Origin: Calditrichia bacterium
GTDB taxonomy: Bacteria; Calditrichota; Calditrichia; Calditrichales; J004
Assembly: GCA_020635035.1 (NCBI GenBank)
Contig: JACKAO010000008.1
Coordinates: 62,001-126,000, forward strand
DNA length: 64,000 bases
Direction of reading: 5' to 3'
Position 1 is the first letter of the stretch. The number at the start of each line of letters is the position of its first letter. The translations under genes were made by a program, and so were the position numbers. The notes beneath the pieces were generated by a model, which did not search any database, had not been told where the DNA came from, and worked only from the letters and a program-made list of their open reading frames with translations. This document shows, piece after piece, positions 44,370-53,759 of this stretch.

Positions 44370-46439
44370 TTATGTTTTGCGGGATTCTTCCTGGTATTTC
44401 TTAAGCGTAGTGTAATGTTCAATTTGTGCCCGGATTTTTTTCCTGCTTTCGGAAATGCGGTAAGCATTATCCTGTTTTTCATTAATTATGCGGGCTTTTG
44501 AGTTATCATTGAACTGAATATCGAGAAACTGCTTTATCTCTTCTTTGATCCTTGGATCATAAACCGGTGTTGCCACTTCGATTCTGTTATCCAGGTTACG
44601 AACCATCCAATCGGCAGATGACATATAATATTTTGCATCCCCGTTATTTCCGAAAACAAAAATACGTGAATGCTCAAGATATTTATCTAAAATGCTAAAC
44701 ACTTCAATGTTTTCACTAAGTCCTGGAATCCCGGGTATCAGTGAACATATGCCGCGGATGATCATCCTGATTTTTACCCCGGCTTTAGATGCCAGGTAAA
44801 GTTTATCAATCATTTCGGTGTCCACGAGATTATTCAGTTTTAAATGGATGTAAGCTTCTTTTCCTTCTTTTGCCAGCTTCATCTCATTTTTAATCATCTT
44901 GATTAATTTTTTTCGCATCTGGAATGGCGATACAAGCAGGTGTTTATAATTATATGTTTTATAATTATTCTCAAGAAAATCGAATACCTTTTTTACTTCG
45001 CGGGATATTTCCTTATTGGCTGTAAATAAACCGTGATCACTGTATATGCGTGCTGTGGACTCGTTAAAATTGCCGGTACTAACATAGGTGTATAAAGTTG
45101 ATTCATCGTCTTCCACGCGGTTTATCTGCAGCAACTTGGCGTGTACTTTTAATCCGGGTACTCCATCCAAAATCCGTGCACCTTCTTCTGCCAGCTCATT
45201 CGTCCAGTGGATATTTGCTTCTTCATCAAAACGTGCCTGAAGCTCAATAACTGCTGTCACTTTTTTCCCGTTGCGGATCGCATTGACCAGCGCGTTGATT
45301 ATATTTGAATTTTTTGCAACCCTGTACAGAGTGATTTTTATTGATTTAACTTTTGGGTCAATGGCCGCATCGCGTAATAAATCAATAACATAATGGTAAG
45401 CCTGATAAGGGTAATGCAGCAGAATATCTGATTTTTTAATATCATCAAACATACTTGTTTTGGAATTCAAACCGGGATGCGTCAACGGCGGGACATTTCT
45501 ATAAACAAGGTGCTTTAAGCCCAGAGTGGGGAAGCTGATAAAATCACGGGCATTGTGATATCTTCCGCCGGGAATCAGGTTTTCCAGATCCTGTAATTTG
45601 TTTTTTGTGAGAATATAATCAAGCAGGTCCTGCGGCATAGTGCGATCGTAAACAAACCTGACTACCTGTCCCTTTTCACGGTCTTTTATACTTTCTGAAA
45701 TCTTTTCATAAAAACTCTTTGTGATATCATCATTTATATCAAATTCCGCATCACGGGTTAATTTTATGGTATAGGCACTAAACTGATTATAATCGAGCGT
45801 AGCAAAAATATCCGGAAGGCCAAACCGGATTACATCATCGAGCATTATAATATAGTTAGCATTCTTTATCTTGGGCAGCTCCACAAAACGCGGCAGAGTA
45901 TCGGTCGGTAGTTCAATCAGCGCATATGCAACATTATCAGGTTTTAGTGAATCCGATAAATGGATAGCCAGGTAAATAAGCTGGGTCTCCAGGTAAGGAA
46001 ATTTTGGCAGGCTGTTTAACATAATCGGAACCAGCCGCGGACGAACCTTTTGCACAAAATAGGATTGTACAAACTTTTTTTGTTCATCATTTAACTGGTC
46101 ATTATTGATCATAAAGATGTTTTCTTCTTTTAATTCATTTAAGACATTATTGAAAACTTCGTCATAATCATCACGCAGCTTGATAACGGTCTTCTGTATC
46201 TGGTTCAATACCTTTTTAGGTGATTCGCCCATCGCTTTACCAATACCCGCGTTAACCATTCTTTTATAGGTTGCCACCCTGACGCGATAAAACTCATCAA
46301 GGTTAGATGAAAATATCCCCAAAAATTTTAAACGTTCCAACAAGGGTACACTTGTATCGGATGCTTCCTGAAGGACCCGCTGGTTAAAAGAAAGCCAGCT
46401 GATCTCACGGTTTATATATTTTGTCTTTACCGATGCCAT
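44370..46439 (-). CDS. ppk1: Polyphosphate kinase 1
   Basis: 689 residues, the normal PPK1 length. It starts INREISWLSFNQRVLQEA, the conserved N-terminal motif, and has the two catalytic-domain histidines: His433 in KVHAKLL (the autophosphorylated His) and His590 in EHSRIFVFGN, with STGNFNESTARIYSD between them. PPK1 polymerises the gamma-phosphate of ATP into polyphosphate, reversibly, at the membrane or on granules. The gene lies 18 bp after a Nudix gene and 20 bp before the CHAD gene, so it is the centre of a four-gene polyphosphate operon. No exopolyphosphatase gene (ppx) is visible in the window. Confidence 0.95.
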   Translation of the reverse strand: MASVKTKYINREISWLSFNQRVLQEASDTSVPLLERLKFLGIFSSNLDEFYRVRVATYKRMVNAGIGKAMGESPKKVLNQIQKTVIKLRDDYDEVFNNVLNELKEENIFMINNDQLNDEQKKFVQSYFVQKVRPRLVPIMLNSLPKFPYLETQLIYLAIHLSDSLKPDNVAYALIELPTDTLPRFVELPKIKNANYIIMLDDVIRFGLPDIFATLDYNQFSAYTIKLTRDAEFDINDDITKSFYEKISESIKDREKGQVVRFVYDRTMPQDLLDYILTKNKLQDLENLIPGGRYHNARDFISFPTLGLKHLVYRNVPPLTHPGLNSKTSMFDDIKKSDILLHYPYQAYHYVIDLLRDAAIDPKVKSIKITLYRVAKNSNIINALVNAIRNGKKVTAVIELQARFDEEANIHWTNELAEEGARILDGVPGLKVHAKLLQINRVEDDESTLYTYVSTGNFNESTARIYSDHGLFTANKEISREVKKVFDFLENNYKTYNYKHLLVSPFQMRKKLIKMIKNEMKLAKEGKEAYIHLKLNNLVDTEMIDKLYLASKAGVKIRMIIRGICSLIPGIPGLSENIEVFSILDKYLEHSRIFVFGNNGDAKYYMSSADWMVRNLDNRIEVATPVYDPRIKEEIKQFLDIQFNDNSKARIINEKQDNAYRISESRKKIRAQIEHYTTLKKYQEESRKT

Positions 46440-46457
46440 ATATTTTTAACCTGCTTA

Positions 46458-46865
46458 TTATTCAGCTTTCATTTGTTTAATAAATTTCCGGATAATCTTC
46501 TTAAGTGCTTCCGGTTCTGCTTTTTTGAGCGCATCTTTTGCCAGATACCATTCGCGTTTTCTTATAACTTTTTCATCCCATTTATCATGGACGGTTTTAA
46601 CCTGCATTGGGAAAACTTCAACTTTACACAAGCCACCCCATTTTTCATACTCATAAACACCTATGGATTTCCCGTTGATTTCACCATCCACACCCGCTTC
46701 TTCAAGTGTTTCTCTTTTTGCTGTTTCGGATGCAGAATCACCATTTTCGATCAATCCTTTCGGAATAATCCACCTTTTTTGATTACGTGAAGTGATTAAA
46801 AGAATTTCGAAGCGGTTTTTTTCTATTCTGAACGGAATGGCAGCTGCTTGTTTGAATATAATCAT
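46458..46865 (-). CDS. Nudix hydrolase, DIPP-like
   Basis: 135 residues, one Nudix domain. The Nudix box GLIENGDSASETAKRETLEEAGV is complete except that the first Glu is Asp; it is preceded by IIPKG, the signature of the diadenosine/diphosphoinositol polyphosphate phosphohydrolase branch. Enzymes of this branch cleave Ap5A/Ap6A-type nucleotides, and eukaryotic DIPPs also cut polyphosphate chains. As first gene of the operon with ppk1, CHAD and ParA, a role in polyphosphate or polyphosphorylated-nucleotide turnover is plausible. Biochemical specificity cannot be read from the sequence. Confidence 0.85.
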   Translation of the reverse strand: MIIFKQAAAIPFRIEKNRFEILLITSRNQKRWIIPKGLIENGDSASETAKRETLEEAGVDGEINGKSIGVYEYEKWGGLCKVEVFPMQVKTVHDKWDEKVIRKREWYLAKDALKKAEPEALKKIIRKFIKQMKAE

Positions 46866-47366
46866 CTATAACTTTAACTGAAGAATTTTAGACTTAATAT
46901 ATAAAAAAAGGGCTTTATAGTTCCACCAATAATCGTTTTTAATTCCGGGAGCAGATTATCTGGAATCAACTGAGAAAGTTAGTAAAAAATTGCAGGTAAT
47001 ATTAAATAAGTTCAATCTTTGGCAGGGCTTCATCCGACATAACTGCAATTTTAATCATCCCCCTCGCAGCGATCGAACCTAACAGGCTGTACTAAATCTT
47101 TGAAAAATTGTTTTTCCTGTTAGGACGGCCCTGCAAAGATTGAATAAATATTTTATGTATATATAATGGTTTTAAGTGTAATGGATAAGAAGTGTTGATT
47201 CAGTTGTAGCTTTGGTTTATTAAAGGGCTTTAAGGAAGATTAAAATGTTCTGTTTTTTTATATGATGTTATGCATCTTTTATTAACTATGATATATTGTT
47301 TTAATATTCAAGTGAAGTAAAGTCATTCCGACTAAGAAAACAATAACATAACCTGTTTAAAAACAA
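46866..47366. other. 501-bp gene-free region between Nudix and hybrid-kinase genes
   Basis: The gap separates divergent genes, so both promoters should be inside it. Apart from the inverted-repeat element at 47011-47144 it is AT-rich and shows no conserved frame, tRNA or known riboswitch that I recognise. The kinase start at 47367 has no strong Shine-Dalgarno sequence. Confidence 0.6.
47011..47144. repeat. 134-bp element with nested inverted repeats, MITE-like or structured RNA
   Basis: Outer arms 47011-47028 (TTCAATCTTTGGCAGGGC) and 47128-47144 (GCCCTGCAAAGATTGAA) are inverted copies with one inserted base. Inside them CCTAACAGG (47078-47086) pairs perfectly with CCTGTTAGG (47116-47124). 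The left half is longer, so the right half looks like an inverted copy with about 50 bp deleted. The minus strand of the left half encodes GSIAARGMIKIAVMSDEA before a stop. Flush target-site duplications are not evident. Confidence 0.5.
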
Positions 47367-49523
47367 ATGTTAACTAAAGTTTTTCATCGTTATCTGACAT
47401 TGCGCTATACATTAGCTTCTCTGCTATTTGCATCGTTAATCACAGTGCTTTTTATAAATTATTATGCTCATGAAAACAGGATCAAAAATTTAAACAATCA
47501 GGAGCATCATCTCCTGGAAATAAATTTTCAATTAATAAGTCTGCATAAACAACTCGAGCTTTTTAAAATAGAAAGTACACAGAAGCGCAATTTAAGCCAC
47601 ATGGTCCTTGGAAAAATCCACGCGCTTGCAGACAGTATCCGCTCCGAGTCAGAATCCACCGAATATTTTGATGAAAATATACTAATTAAGATAAACGATT
47701 TGAACAAAGTTACAGAGCGGTTTAATAATGCAGCTGAATTCACCAGTAAGGCTTTTTTTATATATGATATTCTTCTGAAAATAGAAAACCTGCAGAAAGA
47801 AATAAAAAAACTCCTAACTGCAATAAACGCTAAAACATACAAAATCCTATCAGAATCTTATCGATACGGTTTAATTATCTGGCTCGGCTCACTTATCATA
47901 ATACACCTTTTAGTGATTTTTATTTTTCGGCCATCCGTAAAATATATTTCTTCCGAGTTTAATATTATTAAAGAAGAACGTGATGAAGCCAGGCTTGCAA
48001 CACAAAAAAAATCAGATTACCTGTCGGCAATGAGCCATGAAATACGAACCCCGTTAAACAGCATTCTTGGCTTAAACCAATTATTAAAACAGACAAAATT
48101 AACAAATGAACAGAAAGAATATATTGACCTTGTTGAGGACAGCGGCGATAATCTTTTGCAAATTTTAAACGATATTTTTGACTTTTCAAAAATTGACTAC
48201 GGGCAGCTGGAACTGGAAGAAATGGTCTTTTCCATCCATTCTACAATTGAAGATCTGATCGAGCAGCATCTGCCGAGAGCAGCTGAAAAAAATCTTGACC
48301 TTTTGTATATCATTGAACCCGATGTTTCGGAATTTGTAATAGGAGATGCAAAAAGACTGCGGCAATGTATTCATAATCTTATAAATAACAGCATCAAATT
48401 TACACGTAATGGAGAAATTGTAGTACGGGTAAATGTATTGAATACAATTGATTCGCGTCAGGAGATACAGATCTCAGTAAGCGACACCGGAATAGGTATC
48501 CCCGAAAATAAATTAAAAACTTTGTTTAATCCTTTTGTTCATTCAACAGCACCCACATCAAGAAGATTTGAAGGTTCAGGACTGGGACTGGCTATTTCGG
48601 CAAGATTAATTGAGCTTATGAAAGGCAGAATCTGGGTTGAAAGCGAGATGAACAAAGGCACTACTTTTTATATTGCTGTATATTTTGAGACACAAAAAAA
48701 TGTTCAGCAATTAACTGCAAGAAAAGACCTTGCGCTTATTGCAGGTAAACGTGTTCTGATAATTGACAACAATGAAACCAGCCGGAAAATTATCACTGTT
48801 CAGTGTCATAACTGGGGTCTTTATCCAAAATCTTTCAGTTCAGCATACGATGCCTTCAGTGAACTAAAGCAGCCGGGATACTACGATCTTGCCATTTTTA
48901 ACTGGGATACCGTTAAATCTGCACATTCGGAGATTGTTGAAAAACTCGTCAAAAAGAATATCTTACCACTCCTTCTGCTTACAACAGACCGGGAACAAGA
49001 CAAAAACCTGAAAAACGATCATGTAGCAATTTTGAATATTCCTTTTAAGCAGGCTGTATTATATGCTGAAATGAATAAACTCATTTTGCACAGTTCCAAA
49101 AACCTGTCGGTTTCGGCTGATTCAATTAAAGAAATGCCTCCAAAATCAGACTTAAAATTTCTGCTTGCTGAAGATAATCTTATCAACCAGAAACTTATCG
49201 AACGCATAATGTCCAACCTGGGATATACAATTGACATCGCACATGATGGACTTGAAGCATTGGAATTAGCCAAGGAAAAAAGGTATGACATTATTTTTAT
49301 GGATCTTCAAATGCCGGGAATGGATGGGATTGAAGCAACCAAAAAAATCCTTGCCGGCAACAATTCCACGGGAGCGCCGCGGATTATTGCCATGACGGCG
49401 AATATTAACAAAGAAAACAAGGAACAATGCTTTGAAGCCGGAATGGTGGATTATGTTGCGAAACCAATCAATGTTGAAAAGTTGAAACAGCTTATTGAAT
49501 ATTGGGGAGCCTATCCCGGTTAG
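47367..49523 (+). CDS. Hybrid histidine kinase with one pseudo-receiver and one receiver
   Basis: 718 residues. Helix about 14-32, a helical extracytoplasmic sensor (33-170), second helix (about 172-192), HisKA with His224 in AMSHEIRTPLNSI, HATPase (about 275-440: NLINNSIKFTRNG, DTGIGIPENK, GSGLGLAI), then two receiver-like domains. In the first (about 465-590) the phospho-acceptor position is Asn512 (AIFNWD) and the start reads IIDNNE, so it is probably not phosphorylated in the normal way. The second (about 603-715) is intact: LLAEDN, Asp646 in FMDLQMPG, MTAN and AKP. No HPt or output domain is present. It converges on the LytTR regulator gene (4 bp between stops). Confidence 0.88.
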   Translation: MLTKVFHRYLTLRYTLASLLFASLITVLFINYYAHENRIKNLNNQEHHLLEINFQLISLHKQLELFKIESTQKRNLSHMVLGKIHALADSIRSESESTEYFDENILIKINDLNKVTERFNNAAEFTSKAFFIYDILLKIENLQKEIKKLLTAINAKTYKILSESYRYGLIIWLGSLIIIHLLVIFIFRPSVKYISSEFNIIKEERDEARLATQKKSDYLSAMSHEIRTPLNSILGLNQLLKQTKLTNEQKEYIDLVEDSGDNLLQILNDIFDFSKIDYGQLELEEMVFSIHSTIEDLIEQHLPRAAEKNLDLLYIIEPDVSEFVIGDAKRLRQCIHNLINNSIKFTRNGEIVVRVNVLNTIDSRQEIQISVSDTGIGIPENKLKTLFNPFVHSTAPTSRRFEGSGLGLAISARLIELMKGRIWVESEMNKGTTFYIAVYFETQKNVQQLTARKDLALIAGKRVLIIDNNETSRKIITVQCHNWGLYPKSFSSAYDAFSELKQPGYYDLAIFNWDTVKSAHSEIVEKLVKKNILPLLLLTTDREQDKNLKNDHVAILNIPFKQAVLYAEMNKLILHSSKNLSVSADSIKEMPPKSDLKFLLAEDNLINQKLIERIMSNLGYTIDIAHDGLEALELAKEKRYDIIFMDLQMPGMDGIEATKKILAGNNSTGAPRIIAMTANINKENKEQCFEAGMVDYVAKPINVEKLKQLIEYWGAYPG

Positions 49524-49527
49524 TGTT

Positions 49528-50316
49528 CTAAAATGGTCGCGAAAAACGATCCAGCAGATACTTTCTTTTATCTCTTGAAACAGGGATATGATAATTATTT
49601 TTCATCACAACACTACCTCCATCACCGTCGTAATCAGCAGATTGATTTGTGCGGCTGTATTCAACAATATGGTTCAGGTTGATTAGATAAGAACGATGTA
49701 CCCTGAAAAAATTGAAATCTCTAAGCATGTCTTCAAATTCTTTTAATGTTTTGGATACAATCTCCTGGTGTTGTTTACCTTCTAAGTAAATTATACTGTA
49801 ATTACCTTCTGCTTTGCACATAATTATATCTTTGATTAACACAAAGTTGATGCCGTTCTGAGTCGGTAATCCGATTTTTCGGTTACTAATCTGTGATTTA
49901 TGATTTTCAAGAAGAACCTGCAGACTCTGGTTTATCGATTGTTTTTCAACCCGTTCTCTTATTTTGGCCTCAACTTTATTGACGGCGGTTTTCAGTTCTT
50001 CAAGGTTGATCGGTTTTAAGAGATAGTCCAATGCACTGAAATGAATAGCCTGGATAGCATATTGATCATAAGCTGTTGTAAATATTACTTCCGGCTGCAT
50101 ATTGTTTATTTTTTCCAGCAAGTCAAATCCATTGCCATCCGGCATTTCTATATCAAGAAAAAGTAAATCCGGTTTATGTTTTTTGATTGATGCAACAGCT
50201 GTTTCTACAGAATCAGCCATATCCACTACTTCAATCTGATCGCAATATTCATTAATAAGATTGCGCAGTAATTTACGGCTCTTATCCTCGTCATCAACGA
50301 TTACGGAGCGTATCAT
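49528..50316 (-). CDS. LytTR-family response regulator
   Basis: 262 residues. Receiver domain (1-120) with acidic pocket VDDED, phospho-acceptor Asp in LLFLDIEMPDGNG (about residue 55), FTTAYD and LLKPI; a linker helix; and a LytTR DNA-binding domain (about 157-258: DIIMCKAEGNYSIIYL, FRVHRSYLINLNHI). LytTR regulators bind paired direct repeats and usually control exported or surface functions. The gene starts 23 bp after the stop of a LytS-type sensor kinase with two propellers, its obvious partner. Phosphotransfer from that kinase is inferred from operon order and domain type. Confidence 0.92.
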   Translation of the reverse strand: MIRSVIVDDEDKSRKLLRNLINEYCDQIEVVDMADSVETAVASIKKHKPDLLFLDIEMPDGNGFDLLEKINNMQPEVIFTTAYDQYAIQAIHFSALDYLLKPINLEELKTAVNKVEAKIRERVEKQSINQSLQVLLENHKSQISNRKIGLPTQNGINFVLIKDIIMCKAEGNYSIIYLEGKQHQEIVSKTLKEFEDMLRDFNFFRVHRSYLINLNHIVEYSRTNQSADYDGDGGSVVMKNNYHIPVSRDKRKYLLDRFSRPF

Positions 50317-50339
50317 AGATGTTCCCCAACAGTTAAGTT

Positions 50340-53300
50340 TTAGTTATGATTTGTAAATAAAGGAATGCTGATTGTTACTTTTGTCCCGGTCAATTTTTTA
50401 TCTTCTTCACTACGATCCACCACAGAAATATAAATATTATCCGTTTTCCCGGCATTGATAATATTTAATCTCTCCCTGGTAAGCCGCATTCCCGATGATG
50501 TATGATCTGAATTTTCATTTTTATTTTTTTGTTCCAAAGATTTGTTAATACCTATTCCATCATCTTCAACAATACAATGCAGATTATTATTTTCTCTGTT
50601 TAAAAAAACATGTATATGGCCCTGGTTTTTTTTCTTGCTGATACCATGATTAATGGCATTTTCTATATAAGGCTGAATCAGCATCGTGGGTATTTCAAAA
50701 TTATGAACATCAATTTGCGGATCAACATCTATCTGATATTCGAATTTGTTTTCAAACCGCAATTTCTGTAAATCCATATATAAAGATAACGCTTCCAGCT
50801 CACGTTTAACAGAAATTCGTGATTTTGCGGAGTTATCCAGTGTCTGACGCATCAGTTTGGAAAACTTGGAAAGATACATAAAAGCTGATTCCCGGTCATT
50901 ACAAGAGATAAAATACTGGATAGAATTAATCGTATTAAAAATAAAATGCGGATTCATCTGTGCCCGCAGTGCCTGCAATTTCAGTTCTGATATCTTTTTA
51001 TTTATTTCCGTTTTACCTTTTTCGTTCTTCTGAATAAGGAAAATAATAAACAATAAAATCGTCAGAATCGAAACACCGGAAATCGATTTCATCCACCAGG
51101 TTTGCCACCATGGCGGTGTGATAACAAGCCGCAGTGTTGCCCCAGTATTATTCCAGATCCCGTTGCTGTTTGAACCACGCACGTGAAAAACATACTCATC
51201 TGGATCCAGATTAGTATAACTGGCATAATTTTTTGTTTCATTATAGACCCAATCCCTGTCAAAACCCTCGAGATAATAATAAAACTGGTTGCGTTCAGGC
51301 AGGCGGTAATCCAGTGCAGCAAAGGTTATTGTAAAAAAATTCTGATCGTATGTAAGAACAATTTCCTGCACATCAGAAATACGTTTTCCCAATTCCAGCT
51401 CTTCATCAAAGACCTTAAATGACGTAATAACAACCGGCGGCGGTTGATCGTATCGTGTTACATTTTCCGGATAAAAAGCGTTAAATCCGTTTAAACCACC
51501 GAACATCATCTTACCATCACTGTTTTTAAAAAAAGCACCCGGAGAAAAAATATTTCCCTGCAAACCGTGCAATGTGTAGTAGTTGTTAACAGAATAATCA
51601 ATAGTATTTAGTTTAAAGATTCCTTTAAAAGTGCTGACCCACAGATTTTTATCATTGTCTTCAAGAATACCACAGATCACATTATTTGGTAACCCGGTTG
51701 TTTCATCAAATTTTCGTGTTGTTTTATCTTTTCGATTATAAAAAATCAGCCCGGCATTCGTACCAATCCACATATTATTCCGGCTGTCTTCGTAGAGTGA
51801 AAAGATATTATCTGTAATTTGCCCGCCGTTTACCGTGGCCAGAAAGCGGTGAAATGAAACCTGCGGTTGTCCTGAACTTGGCGACATCAGCATCAGTTTA
51901 TCCAGTCCGCTGTATGTGCCGACCCAAATGGTGCCCTGACGGTCTTCATACAGCGAAACTACGTAGTTTGTAGAAAGCGATGCGGAATCGTTCTGGTCAT
52001 GTGTAAAGGATGTAAAAATCCCCGTTTTAGTATCAAAAAGATTTAAACCATGCGTAATTGTCCCAACCCACAGCCAGCCATTCTTATCTACAAGCAAAGA
52101 TGTTATTATATTTCCCTGTTCATTTTCATCCGGCAGGATAGGAAGATCATAATGACTGACAGATCCATCTGTGCGAATACAGTTGAGCCCGTTATGCGTA
52201 CCAACCCAAATGTTTCCCTTCTCATCTTCCACCATCGTAGTGATGTAGTTATCCATTTTATTTTTTGGATTAACCTTTTTAAACTGGAAACGATGATAGC
52301 GGTACTGGTCATTTTTTTTATCGATGCGGGTAATGCCGCTAATTGTTCCTACCCAAATGTTATCCTGTTTATCCTGCAACAGTGCAGTCACTTCTTTGTC
52401 AATCAGGCTGCGCGGATCAAAGGGGTTATAAAGAAAATGTTCAAACTGGGCAAGGCCGGGGACAATCCGGTCTATGCCTCCGCGGAATGTGCCAATCCAA
52501 AGCACTCCGGAACGATCCAGCTTAATAGCAGATATTTTGTCACTGCTGATGGTGTTCGTATTTCGCGGATCATGATAATAGCGATAAAACTTCTTCCCGA
52601 CAGGATCAAACATATTCAGGCCATCGTAAGTCCCTATCCATAGATTGCCCGTTTTATCTTTCTCAAGAGACCAAATGGAATTACTGCTGATTGAATTTTT
52701 ATTGTTGGCGTCGTAACGGAATACATTTATCCGCAGACCAATCACTTCATTTTTATCAGATTCTATAACCTGGACTTTCTTTAATCCGCCACCCCAGGTT
52801 GCAACCCATAAGTTGTTTTTCTCGTCTTCCAGGATATTGATGATACTTGTACTGCCATCCCTGGTCACTTCTTCCAGCCTAATAAAGCGATCTTTTTCCT
52901 GCTGATAATAATGCAGTCCGCCTTCATTGGCACCTATCCACAAACGACCACGGGAGTCCTGGTATAAAGAACGGATATTATTATTGTTGATGGAAAACTT
53001 GTTGCCTTCCTGCTTAAAATATTTTACAAAGTAACTTCTGCCTGAAGTATTACCCGGATCATTTTCCGGAACAAAACGATTTAATCCATTTTCCGTGCCA
53101 ATCCATAGCCGGCCTGACTTATCTTCACACATGGCATAAACAACATCATTGCTTATACTCAGTGAATCTCCGGAATCATGTTTAAACTGATGAAACTCTT
53201 CCGTATCAGGATCAAAACGATTTAACCCACCTGACCAGGTGCCAACCCAAATGTAACCATGCCTGTCTTCATACAATGAGATTATATCATCAGATGAAAC

Positions 53301-53537
53301 TGATGTCGTATCAAAAGGAATATGCTTAAAGTTTTTATATTCACGCCCGTCATGACGGATTAATCCGTAAAACGTACCAAACCACATGAATCCTTTAGAA
53401 TCCTGCAGTATTGAATATGTCAGGTTATGCGTGATCCCTTCTTCAAGTGAGAGATGATCAAAATGGTATTGCGCCTGCTGTGCATTTACAGCCGGGATAA
53501 ATATTAACAGCCAGGCGAGTAAAAATATTTTCTTCAT
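50340..53537 (-). CDS. Sensor kinase with two seven-bladed Reg_prop propellers, Y_Y_Y and LytS-type kinase
   Basis: 1065 residues from the ATG at 53537, which begins a good signal peptide (ends AVNAQQ). An ATG at 53600 lies inside a terminator hairpin and is rejected. The periplasmic part has 13 clear Reg_prop blades of the form EDxxGxLWVGTxxGL and one worn blade (KNSDGKMMFGGLNGF), hence two seven-bladed propellers, followed by a Y_Y_Y domain (about 700-810). One helix near 820 leads to a His_kinase/HATPase module with His864 in QMNPHFIFN and G box EDDGIGI. This is the periplasmic layout of Bacteroides hybrid two-component sensors, but with a LytS-type kinase and a separate LytTR partner. Such sensors usually detect oligosaccharides. 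Confidence 0.9.
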   Translation of the reverse strand: MKKIFLLAWLLIFIPAVNAQQAQYHFDHLSLEEGITHNLTYSILQDSKGFMWFGTFYGLIRHDGREYKNFKHIPFDTTSVSSDDIISLYEDRHGYIWVGTWSGGLNRFDPDTEEFHQFKHDSGDSLSISNDVVYAMCEDKSGRLWIGTENGLNRFVPENDPGNTSGRSYFVKYFKQEGNKFSINNNNIRSLYQDSRGRLWIGANEGGLHYYQQEKDRFIRLEEVTRDGSTSIINILEDEKNNLWVATWGGGLKKVQVIESDKNEVIGLRINVFRYDANNKNSISSNSIWSLEKDKTGNLWIGTYDGLNMFDPVGKKFYRYYHDPRNTNTISSDKISAIKLDRSGVLWIGTFRGGIDRIVPGLAQFEHFLYNPFDPRSLIDKEVTALLQDKQDNIWVGTISGITRIDKKNDQYRYHRFQFKKVNPKNKMDNYITTMVEDEKGNIWVGTHNGLNCIRTDGSVSHYDLPILPDENEQGNIITSLLVDKNGWLWVGTITHGLNLFDTKTGIFTSFTHDQNDSASLSTNYVVSLYEDRQGTIWVGTYSGLDKLMLMSPSSGQPQVSFHRFLATVNGGQITDNIFSLYEDSRNNMWIGTNAGLIFYNRKDKTTRKFDETTGLPNNVICGILEDNDKNLWVSTFKGIFKLNTIDYSVNNYYTLHGLQGNIFSPGAFFKNSDGKMMFGGLNGFNAFYPENVTRYDQPPPVVITSFKVFDEELELGKRISDVQEIVLTYDQNFFTITFAALDYRLPERNQFYYYLEGFDRDWVYNETKNYASYTNLDPDEYVFHVRGSNSNGIWNNTGATLRLVITPPWWQTWWMKSISGVSILTILLFIIFLIQKNEKGKTEINKKISELKLQALRAQMNPHFIFNTINSIQYFISCNDRESAFMYLSKFSKLMRQTLDNSAKSRISVKRELEALSLYMDLQKLRFENKFEYQIDVDPQIDVHNFEIPTMLIQPYIENAINHGISKKKNQGHIHVFLNRENNNLHCIVEDDGIGINKSLEQKNKNENSDHTSSGMRLTRERLNIINAGKTDNIYISVVDRSEEDKKLTGTKVTISIPLFTNHN

Positions 53538-53570
53538 TATTTCAGGATTGATTTTATGCTGAAAGAAAGA

Positions 53571-53618
53571 TAATAAATAAAAGAACCGACGGAAAACCAT
53601 ATTTCTCCATCGGTTCTT
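53571..53618 (-). terminator. Rho-independent terminator after the giant propeller gene
   Basis: On the minus strand AAGAACCGATGG (53618-53607) pairs with CCGTCGGTTCTT (53592-53581) at 11 of 12 positions around a 14-nt loop, followed by TTATTTATTA. It lies 142 bp after the stop of the 53760-61013 gene and ends 33 bp before the sensor-kinase ATG, so it separates the two transcripts. Confidence 0.75.
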
Positions 53619-53759
53619 AAAGCTGGTTAAAAGGCAATAAACAGGTAGTTATTTATCCCAAGTTCGATATATTAAAACCTGAAGTTTACAAATAGCAAAT
53701 CCCCCTTATTAGAACAACCCTTTATTCACAATTCGTAAAATTCTTACATCGTACTCACA

